Shown here: positions 55,163 through 64,000 of the stretch, one piece after another
Position numbering within the stretch: the stretch's first letter is position 1
Layout: every line of letters begins with the position of its first letter
NCBI GenBank assembly: GCA_033032865.1
Contig: JAWHQI010000064.1
Coordinates: 2,170,001 to 2,234,000, forward strand
Length of the DNA: 64,000 nt
Direction of reading: 5' to 3'
From: Dactylorhiza incarnata
Taxonomy: Eukaryota > Streptophyta > Magnoliopsida > Asparagales > Orchidaceae
Translations under genes and position numbers: made by a program
Notes under the pieces: model-generated
Database searches by the model: none
What the model was told of the DNA's origin: nothing
What the model saw: the letters and a program-made list of their open reading frames with translations, nothing else

Positions 55163-56126
55163 ATTTATGTGGGTGGGTTTGTTTATTGCCGAAGTTTAGG
55201 GTTCCGGTGAGCGGAGAGGTGAGTGGTTTTGTTTTGATTTTGATGGTTTTCTACTTTTCTGTATATCTGATGATCTAGGGATTTCATACGACGGATTGAT
55301 AAATCCAGAGCAGTTGACATGTGAGTTTCGGTTTGGGTTGAGACACCTTTTTATATTTAATTTCTCTTGAAGGGAGATTGGTGTCTAATCTGTGACTTCA
55401 CTGTTTCAGCCTTATTGTTATTTGAGGGAGTGTGTTTATTTGTTCTAACCTGGATTCCAGTATTTATAGTTTAATTTCTTCTAATGTTCTTATGTATTGA
55501 ATGAGTTGGGTGATATCAAATGATGCATGCAGTTTCTAAATAAAATAGGATTATCCATAGAGGATGGCTTTGGAGGTATTCTACACCCATAATGGAATTA
55601 GGAAATAATTTTTAGACGCGAGATATACGCATTGAGGATGACTTTATAGCGACCGTGCAATTGGCTGAATGATGAAACATTTGTAGCAACATAATATGAG
55701 GATTCCAAATGATGAACTATTACATTATTAAAGAATACTGACAATCTTATTGGTTTAAACACGAGGTTTTGCATAAGCATGCACACGAGAAGAATTACGG
55801 GAGTTTGAATTCGTATGTAAGTTTGATATAGAATACGTAGGTTGCAGTTGGAAGAATAAACTCGGCCTCAACTCAATCATAGGAAGCACAAATGCATAGT
55901 TAAAAAATAAAATGAAACTATGATAGACCAAATACATATTAGGAAGATCCTTCTATCTTGTATTCATTCCTTTCTCGTTAATTCGAACATTCCTGATCGG
56001 GATGTGACATGGGAACAACACGTGATGTAGGATAAGGGGTTATGGCGAGTAGAGGGACGTCAATTATCCTAGAAATGAAGTTAGGGTCAATGGGTAATGG
56101 AAGGAGTGGTGGGCACACGTGATATA
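55163..56126. other. Unassigned sequence left of the short-LTR copia
   Basis: No coding family or repeat recognised. It was continuous with 61860 onward before the copia inserted. Confidence 0.4.
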
Positions 56127-56301
56127 TGTTAATGTATATTTGGTCAAATAACGGGTTCGAAGGTATAACGGGTCAGTTGGGTACACGGATACCCATATCC
56201 GTAGGTACTCCTAGGGTTTTCCCTATATATACCCGCTAGGGGCAACGGAGAGTTGATTCCACCTTGATCCTCCTCCGGATGCTTCGAGCAAACCTCTCAC
56301 A
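56127..56301 (+). repeat. 5' LTR (175 bp) with TATATAT box
   Basis: TATATAT lies at 56224-56230. The sequence right after the LTR (ATCTCGAAGTTTG) does not match the usual iMet primer site. Confidence 0.92.
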
Positions 56302-57082
56302 ATCTCGAAGTTTGCCCTAAGGGTTTGCCCGAGCTCCCGTCCATCTGGATCCTGCGCTCGCGTGAAGAAGGAGGTCGCGATCTTGCCGCTGCCGTTGCTC
56401 GTCTGGGAGAAATCGCGAGCTTCCGACTTCGTCCCTGTCGCCGATCGATCGCAAGGATCGCCGCTCTGTTCCCTGACATCGTTCGTTCGTCGATCTCATC
56501 GCTCCCGTCGTTGTCGTTGTTGCTGTCGAGGAAGGCTGTCGCCGTCATTCGCAAGAAGCAGATCGCGTATCTGTTGCTTCTCTCCCGCCTCCGCACTTCG
56601 TCTGGGAGGAAGATCGTGTTTCTGCAGTCCTTCTCTCACCGCCGCTCGTCTAGAGGATCTCGCGGTTCTGCCGCTGCTCTCCAGTCCTCGCGTGGAGGCG
56701 CGTCCGGCCTCGCCGGTCTCCACTTGTGTTCCCGCGTCGCCGCCCGGATCTAGGGACACGCCGCTCTTCGTGTCGGAGATCCAAGGCTGCTGTCGCGCCG
56801 CCGTGATCCAGAGCCGCCGCCGTGATCCAGATCTGCCGTCGCCGATGCCGTCGCTGTCTCAGGAGGTTTCGCCGCCTCCGCCTCCAGATCCCACCCAGCC
56901 TCTTTCAGATCTCCCGCTGCCGCCGTCTCCAAGCCCAAGGAAGTGCAGCCCTAAGCGCCAGCGCTACCTACTAGCGTCTGGCGATAGCAGCCGAACAGGC
57001 TACCGCCCAGGCTACCGCCGGCGCTAGCTACAGAGTTTTGAATCCTCTGTCTGGTGGCTTGTTCTCGTCTGTCGGGCGCACA
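56302..57082 (+). other. GC-rich leader with a GC-motif cluster before gag
   Basis: The 780-bp leader is CpG-rich with overlapping frames on both strands that look compositional. At 56951-57028 it carries five to six GCTACCGCC/GGCGCTAGC-type motifs like those in the SIRE-type LTRs. Confidence 0.6.
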
Positions 57083-60000
57083 ATGATGAAGGGGAATAAC
57101 ATGGCGTCCCCCGTTCTGATGATAAAGTTGGAGAAGTTCACGACGACTGAGTTCAACGACTGAAAGTTGAATACTCAGTTCGGGATGAAGTTTCTGAACG
57201 TGTTCTACACAGTTCAGTCTGATGGTGCTGAAGTCGTAGGGACTGCTGAAGAGGCACAATGGGTTTCTGATGAAGACTTCTGCAGGGACTACCTGCTGAA
57301 CTGCCTGTCTTCCAACCTGGCAAAGACGTACATGAAGCTGAAGACAGCTAAGGCCATCTGGGATGCTTTGCAGGAGCACTTCATGCAGGAGGAGGACCTG
57401 TCCAAGGCGCACTTAGTGGACAAGTTCCACTCGTTCACCTTCGACGAGGATAAGGCCATTCTCCCTCAGGTATCAAACTTTGAAGTTTTAGTAGATTCCT
57501 TGCATAGCGAGAACATTGCTTTGTCAGATAGTTTTGTTGCTGGCACAATTGTGTATAAGTTGCCTTCTACATGGTACAATTTCAAAACTGAAATGTACCG
57601 CAAGAAGATGCAGGTGGGCTTGAACAAACTCAAGCATTTTATACGCATTGAGGACGAAAATAGGACTCGACACGCTCTAAAAGTCATTAGCAAGCAGAAG
57701 GCTGCTGCTAACATGATTTCAAACTCTAGGCGCGTGCCGAACCCTAGGAAGTCAAAACCCAACCCGAGTAGCTCCCAGGTTGCAGGCCCAAGTAAACAAA
57801 TCAAAAAGTTTAAGGGCAAGTGCTTTAACTGCAACATGTGGGGACACGGCGCATCTGATTGCAGTCTTCCTCGTAAGGAGAAGGGCAAGACACCACAGGA
57901 AGGCAACCATGTTAACATGGTTAGTCTCACTGAGCCATCCGACTTTGTTGCCATGGTCAGAAACGGAAAGGCCAGTACAGAGTGGTTCCTTGACTCGGGG
58001 GCAATGTGTCATGTTTGCAACAACCCCACACTGATGACAGGTCTTACTGATGCAAGAGAGTCTGTGACCGTTGCCAACGGTGAGACAGTTGACGTGCTGA
58101 AGGTGGGGAACGCAACTTTGCTGCTATCCTCATGTAAGACTTTAACTTTAAAGAATGTTAAGTTTATTCCTTCATTAACTGCTAACTTAGTGTCTATTAG
58201 CTTACTTTGTGATGCTGGTATGTCTTTTACTTTCTGTAGCGGTAGAGTAACATTGTCAGTTAACTCGCACTATTTTGGATGTGCATACGTCCAAAATAGG
58301 ATGTACAGATTAAGTCTAGCAAACAAAACAGTTCAACAAGTTCAAACAAACTTAGTTAGCCCTAAGACTCTACACGAGAGACTAGGACACGTAAACTATA
58401 GGAAATTGTTCCAAATTGCTAGAACTCACCAGATAGCTTTAGGCACTACAGTCAAAACTGATAAATGTGAAGTGTGTGCTCAGACTAAGATCACTAGGAA
58501 ACCTTTTAGTACGGTTACTAGGAGCACAACACCCTTAGAACTAATACATTCCGACATATGTGACTTCAAAAGTTTTGTTACTAGAGGAGGCAGGAAGTAT
58601 TTGATCACCTTTATAGATGATTATTCAAGGTTTTGTCACATTTATCTCCTTAAAACTAAAGATGGAGCGTTTGAAAAATTTTGTATTTTCAAAACCAGGG
58701 TAGAAAACCAATTAGGCATGAAAATCAAAAGGTTTAGAAGTGATAGAGGAGGAGAATATATGTCCACTGAGTTCAAATGTTTCCTTGCCCAACATGGAAT
58801 CATTGCAGAAACCACTACTCCTTACTCGCCCCAGTCTAATGGCATAGCTGAGCGTAAAAATCGCACGTTAACAGAAATGTTAAACTCTATGCTCCTGACT
58901 ACAGGCATGCCTTTCGCTTATTGGGGAGAAGCAGTCTTAACTGCAAATCACATTTTGAATAAAGTTCCTCATGCCAAGTTAGAGGTTACACCCTACGAGC
59001 TTTGGTTTAAGAGACCGTCGTCTTTTACTAGACTTAAGACCTGGGGCTGTATAGCCTATGTCAGGGTTCCTGACCCTAGACGGTCTAAGATTGGACCTAG
59101 GACCAACACATGTGTCTACCTAGGTTGTGCTGAGGATTGTGCTGCAGATAGATTCTTAGATATTTCTAATAACGTTGTTATAGAATCTAGGGATGCAGTG
59201 TTCTTTGAAGATAAGTTCCAAAAGGATAAGAACCTGTCTCTCCCAGGTATGCAAGTAACTATTACTGAAGATGATCCTACTTCAGTACCGAGCACCTCCT
59301 ATTCCGTTCCGGTAGATAACTCTGGCCTAGATTCTAGGAGAACTTCTCTAAGAGAGCGAATTCCCAGAACCTTCGGTAGTGACTTTGTCACTTGCCACGT
59401 TGAGGCTGATCCATCCACCTATAAGGACGTGATGAGATCCAGGATTCCCTACTCTGGAAAGAAGCTATTGATGAAGAGATGAATTCTCTACTTCAGAATA
59501 ACACCTGGACGTTGGTTGATAAGCCAAAAGGGGCTAAAACCGTAGGGTGTATGTGGATTCTAAAAAAGAAACTAAATCCTGATGGTAGCGTAGCTAAGTA
59601 TAAAGAACGCCTGGTGGCTAAAGGTTTCACACAAGTAAGCGGAGTAGATTATTTTGATGTCTACTCACCCGTGTGTCACTTAGCAACCATTAGGGCCCTC
59701 CTTGCTATTGCGTCTATTGAGAACTTTATTGTTCATCAAATGGATGTTAAGACTGCGTTCTTGAACGGAGATCTGACCGAAGAGATCTACATGAGTCAAC
59801 CTGAAGGTTTTATTGTAGACGGTCACGAAACAAAGGTCTATAAATTACTTAAATCTTTATACGGACTACAGCAAGCACCGAAATTATGGCATGAGAAGTT
59901 TGACTATAGTGTAAAGAACATGTGATTCATGTCGAGTCTCTCGGATAAATGTCTTTACATATGTAATAGATCGGATAAAGTCGCCATAATATGCTTGTAC

Positions 60001-60937
60001 GTTGATGATATGCTCATTCTAGGGTCTGATCAATCTGAAGTGGATGACGTTAAGTCAGACCTAATAAAAGAATTTAGCATAAAAGACCTAGGTGTAGCTA
60101 ACACTATACTAGGCATGCAAGTGAGCTTTGGGTAGACTGGCATCTCCCTAAGTCAAAGCCACTATATACAGTCCATGTTGGACACGTGGGGATACAATGA
60201 CAGTAGAGCATCTGAGACACCATACGACTACACTAACCGCCTAAAGCCCAATGAAGGAGCTATGGTTAAACAGTTAGATTATTCTAAACTGCTGGGTAGC
60301 CTCATGTATGCTATGGTCTGCACTAGACCTGACATAGCCTTTACGGTCGGCATGTTGTGCAGATTCACTAGTAATCTGGAACACCTTAGATAGGCTAATG
60401 AGATACTTAAATCACACCCAACAGTATGCTTTAGTTTACACTGGTCATCCTTCAGTTCTTGAAGGTTATTCTGATGCATCATGGTGCTCAGAATTAAACG
60501 ACAGCAAGTCCACTAGTGGGTTTGTATTCACACTAGGAGGAGCAGCTGTAGCCTGGAAGTCCAAGAGGCAATCTTGTATTGCACTCTCTTCTATGGAATC
60601 CAAATTCTACGCTCTTGCTGCAGCATGCGAAGAAGCAGAGTGGTTAAGAGATTTGGTGATGGACATTCCTTTGTCGAGCCTGAAAATGAGTTCTGTTGCA
60701 GTTTACTGTGACAATCAGGCTATGAAAACGATTGCTACGAACACTTTGTTCAATGGCAAAAGAAGACATCTCAGGCTGAAACAATCCTGGTTGACCTCAC
60801 TCACAAGTCAAGGGATTATGACCCTGATTGATGTGAGATCTAAAGATAATGTTGCAGACGCCTTGACCAAAGGCTTGAATAGAGCTCTCACAATAAAAAC
60901 ATCGGGGGAAATGAGACTAAAGTTCATAGAAATATGA
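57083..60937 (+). pseudogene. Copia gag-pol of the short-LTR element
   Basis: The ATG at 57083 opens gag (MASPVLMIKLEKF), with a TGA at 57161 where relatives have Trp. Then come the gag core and zinc knuckle CFNCNMWGHGASDC (about 57820-57861). Protease shows WFLDSGAMCHVC near 57983-58018. GAG-pre-integrase shows LHERLGHVNYRKL near 58370. Integrase shows HSDICDF near 58548, RSDRGGEYM near 58737, and PQSNGIAERKNRTL near 58831-58872. RT shows QMDVKTAFLNG near 59737 and YVDDMLILG near 59998. RNase H shows YSDASWCSE near 60466, YCDNQAMKT near 60704. Frame shifts lie near 59450 and 60390; stops are at 59923, 60133 and 60391. The gag-integrase part (57167-59482) is open for 771 codons. Confidence 0.92.
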
Positions 60938-61679
60938 AACTTTCCTCCGCATTTTATGTTTTGACAGTGAGAACCTATAGTCGCAACATTCAAGCATCTA
61001 AATAACAGACTGAAAACCCCAAATAATTTATTGATGAAAACCCAAGATGGCTAGATGTCTGTTATTCCACATTTGATAACTAAGCATCTTTCTCATTGTA
61101 TGTTGATTCGAAAATTATTCAACTGAGAATAGAAAGTCATTGTAGTCGGTTATCTAACATTGATGATCATAGTACATTATTCCACACCTGATAATGTTGC
61201 AAACGTTGTTGTGTCATATCATTCAACTTTTGTTGATGAAGCACATAATGATCACTAATGGATATGATAACGGTTGATTTACAAAATCAACACTAGACTG
61301 GTCCCTGCTAGACTGGATAGAGATGCTGACAGTGTTACTTCTCTTTCTACGTTACTGCATATGTTCATGAATTTATTGAGTTTTCTAACTCATGAAATTC
61401 CTTGCAGGCTATGGTGGAGATGGAGGAGAGAAAGTGGTATTTGACATGGATGCTGATGATCTACTAGACGAGTAGAATTGTCATTTGTTTAACCCTGTCA
61501 TTTTGTTTTCAGACTATTTTTATTGAGCAGCACTTTATTCTGGATGTTATATGTTAATCCTGTTGTTACTTATTGTGCTAACTCCTTTGTTTATGTTAAG
61601 TCGAAAACTCCTTTTTTGCTTTTACTACTTTCTGCACTTCGAAACGTATACGTTATTTGTCACAAATATAGGAGGAGAT
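60938..61679 (+). other. Copia 3' untranslated region and polypurine tract
   Basis: Non-coding, ending ATAGGAGGAGAT (61668-61679) before the 3' LTR. Confidence 0.75.
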
Positions 61680-61854
61680 TGTTAATGTATATTTGGTCAA
61701 ATAACGGGTTCGAAGGTATAACGGGTCAGTTGGGTACACGGATACTCATCCCCGTAGGTACTCCTAGGGTTTTCCCTATATATACCCGCTAGGGGCAACG
61801 GAGAGTTGATTCCACCTTGATCCTCCTCCGGATGCTTCGAGCAAACCTCTCACA
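61680..61854 (+). repeat. 3' LTR (175 bp)
   Basis: It matches 56127-56301 except for three substitutions around the ACTCATCCCCG region. TSD ATATA follows. Confidence 0.92.
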
Positions 61855-61859
61855 ATATA

Positions 61860-63320
61860 TAATTTAAGTTGTTGGGGGCTCGAGAAAAAGTGTGTTGCGC
61901 TGTTGTGGGCTTGGGAAAAAGGCCCAGTCTCGAAACAGTGGAGTTGTCGACTGCGTGGGCTCGAAAATAGAGAATAATATGTTGTTGCGATCGCCGACTG
62001 CTGCGTGGGACTTGAAAAGGAGAATAAAGGACTGGAAGCATATCGTGCAGAGGATCGTGCCTGGAGGAGGCGTCCATGGAGGTTGTTTCCGGCTGGGAAT
62101 GGGCCAGCGACATAAAATTTAGCTGAATCTGGAGGTTGTCGGCAGTTTCAGGCGGCTGGTGCAGGAAATGATGAGGCTGCAGGAATTCCTGGCGAGGCAG
62201 AACGACAACGTTTCGACGATGAGGCGTGGTGCAGGAAGATGTCGACTTCAGCGAGTAGCACTGGAGGAAGACGATGCAATTCACGTCGATGGTGAGCAGA
62301 ACGGCGACCGAAAGCAACATCAATGTCGCGAAATAGGGTTTTGGACGGTGGAAATCACCGTGAAGGTAACAGAAGCTGTTCAAGCTGCTGTCGGAAAGGA
62401 TCGGCATTAGCCACGGTCCGAAGGGATCGACAGTAGACTGGGAGCAACGTCAACAAATGAGAGTGTGCTACTTGGCTGGTCTAGGGCACCGACAGATGCA
62501 GAGGACGTCGAAACTTCAAACCAGAGATGAGCTTAACCATGTTGACTGCAGCGGGAAAGAAGGGAAGCGACAAAAGAGACTTTTCCCGTTGTAGGGGAGG
62601 ATCACGTAGCTCTGATACCAAGGTCTTATGTGGTCGCCATAGTAGTGATCGAAGGGTACAGTGTTGCCGAGATCGCGGCTGCCTAGGTAGGGTGTGCTCT
62701 GGAGGAGAGAGCTACCAAGATCTCATAAACAAGGCAAGGGAAGAAGAGATTAATTCCTGCATACCATTACAAGACCCAATGAACCATTTAAACAGACTTA
62801 CAAGAGGCATAATTGTAAACAAGTCCTAACACTTGGACTTAAAATCTACGACATAACGACAATGAATAATAACACCAAATGTTATAATAAAACCCCAAGG
62901 ATAATAATCGGGCACGGAGCCTATAACATCATACCCCAAGAATAGCCCTAATAGCCCCAAATCAGTCAAGTAGAAATGAATGGGAGATATTTTTTTTAGG
63001 GTTTAGGGTTCATCGGTGGTGCAGAGACGTTGAAGAAGTAATGCGATGTGGGAGCAACGAGTGATTGGAGGAGGCGCGAAGCACAGCTTGGAAAGTGATA
63101 TCCCCAAATTATTATTGACAAAAATAAACTTATTCTTTTGACTGAAAATTGCAGGAAATGGTTCAATGAGATATAACATGAATCATTACCGGTTGTGCAC
63201 CTTTCCTTCGAGAATCACCAAAGTTTATTTTGCCATGATCCACATATTTTCTTCTTCTCTTTCTCTTTTTTGAGGAGCACAAAGGATTAAAAAAAAAGAT
63301 TAAGTGTCAAATATGAAGTC
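61860..63320. other. Unassigned sequence with an inverted iMet-type PBS
   Basis: GCTCTGATACCA at 62609-62620 is the complement of TGGTATCAGAGC, so a minus-strand LTR element could have its 5' LTR to the right of it. I could not find LTR ends or gag. The open frames at 61850-62407 (minus) and 62527-62829 (plus) show no known domain. Confidence 0.35.
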
Positions 63321-63777
63321 TCAATATACATCATGTACGGAGCTTCCCTTTTGTATTGTTACAAAATAAAGCAAAAACGAAAAGGAAAACAACACAATCC
63401 CTAATATGCCCCGCGAATCATCCTCAAGTGCGTTGTCGTCTGAAGCGTCGACGCTTGAGAATCGCCGGATGGGTTTGAATAAGAGCTTTGATGGACTCAA
63501 AAAGTGATGAAAATCAGCAAAGGCGAACGTAGCCAACACCATCTTTGTGGAGAATAAGGAGTTTCAAATCCTTTTTATGTTGATTTTGGGTCGCTGGCAT
63601 GAGGTAATTTTCCGTCCGGACTCCGGAGCTAGCTAACTGAGCTCCGCAAATCCAGCCTTGCGCAATACTTTTTTGCGTGTGGCAGCCAGGATGGCAATGT
63701 GGCCCGATCCTGGGCGTGTTCCGTTCTGTCCGGAGCGGCTCCAGATGAAAAAAAGGGCTACTGCCTACTGATGTCAA
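63321..63777 (-). other. Short minus-strand reading, unrecognised
   Basis: An 87-codon minus frame (63777-63514) ends HKKDLKLLILHKDGVGYVRLC. It then reads on past a stop with FSSLFESIKALIQTHPAIL. The mixed hydrophobic/charged pattern looks more protein-like than the flanks, but I know no family match and cannot call a gene. Confidence 0.2.
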
Positions 63778-64000
63778 TGATTTTGAGTTCCATGTACTAC
63801 TATTTTACATCACTATGTGAAGCCCGCTAAAAAAACTATTTGGTATGGAAATAAATGATGGTTATATCTTTGCTAGCAATTGTTATAAGGTCTGTTACAA
63901 TGGATATTGATTTTAATTAATGTAGATACTGAATTATTAAAGTTTAGCAGCTAGATAAAAAAATATTTTCTGTTCATCTGATATATTTATAAATACATAC
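63778..64000. other. AT-rich end of window, nothing seen
   Basis: No gene or repeat recognised. Confidence 0.5.

Larger units (their letters stand above)
56127..61854 (+). mobile_element. Short-LTR Ty1/copia element, full length, TSD ATATA
   Basis: The 175-bp LTRs at 56127-56301 and 61680-61854 start TGTTAATGTATATTTGG and end CTCTCACA. They are flanked by ATATA at 56122-56126 and 61855-61859. Only three substitutions separate the LTRs by eye (about 98%). The element is 5728 bp, with a long GC-rich leader, gag-pol, and a purine-rich tract AGGAGGAGAT before the 3' LTR. Confidence 0.95.

Noticed and set aside
54948..55199. tRNA gene suggested by the box A/box B pattern
   Set aside because: Sequence after box B follows the Au SINE body and there is no tRNA cloverleaf or acceptor stem.
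56325..57027. Possible host protein exon (142-221 codon ORFs)
   Set aside because: It lies between the 5' LTR and gag of a complete copia, with competing frames on both strands, so it is leader sequence.
61850..62829. Minus-strand 185-codon and plus-strand 100-codon ORFs as genes
   Set aside because: No recognisable domain and no homologue known to me; the region also holds an inverted iMet-type PBS, suggesting decayed element sequence.

Overview
The window reads as intergenic DNA from a large, repeat-rich angiosperm nuclear genome. Nearly everything recognisable is a plant retroelement: Ty3/gypsy of the Tat type, several Ty1/copia elements, two large pol-less LTR elements, a very long solo LTR, a LINE fragment and Au-type SINEs. 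I see no intact host gene, no rRNA and no functional tRNA gene. Coding remnants carry many in-frame stops, and the insertions are nested with clean 5-bp target-site duplications (TSDs), so the layout can be read as a history.

Left arm (1-8462): the 3' part of a Tat-lineage gypsy pol (reverse transcriptase, RNase H, second RNase H, integrase), then long tandem arrays (about 170-185 bp units, a 45-bp minisatellite, an array of perfect hairpins) and a probable 3' LTR with a TATA box. A 5'-truncated LINE carrying an RNase H domain sits inside the first array, flanked by an 18-bp TSD. Next come poorly identifiable LTR-like sequence and a GC/CpG-rich block.

Central nest (8463-28941): a roughly 4.85-kb solo LTR (TSD CGTAC) is interrupted by a SIRE-like copia derivative (8670-24295, TSD ATAAC). 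That element keeps gag but has no pol, and its gag is split by a non-autonomous element with a tRNA-Asp primer site (10810-17280, TSD AATAT). Outside the nest the GC-rich block resumes, followed by a gypsy-type transposon protein pseudogene (29344-30928) and a 179-bp tandem array.

Right arm (32256-64000): a minus-strand SIRE-like copia with a third ORF beyond pol (32256 to about 49130) is split by a plus-strand copia (40640-48695, TSD CTCAC). Then come a decayed plus-strand copia (49483-52926) cut by a minus-strand SIRE-type LTR (52927-54006), a pair of Au SINEs in opposite orientation, and a short-LTR copia (56127-61854, TSD ATATA). The last 2 kb is unassigned.

The signals most worth a second look are structural and lie in non-coding retroelement DNA: paired hairpin modules with a conserved loop and changed stems (21115-21340), hairpin arrays in a U3 region and in a post-PBS leader, a GC-rich motif shared by unrelated elements, the third ORF of the minus-strand copia, and a pol-less element protein with a His-to-Tyr zinc knuckle. 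All reading was by eye; no alignment or database search was run.
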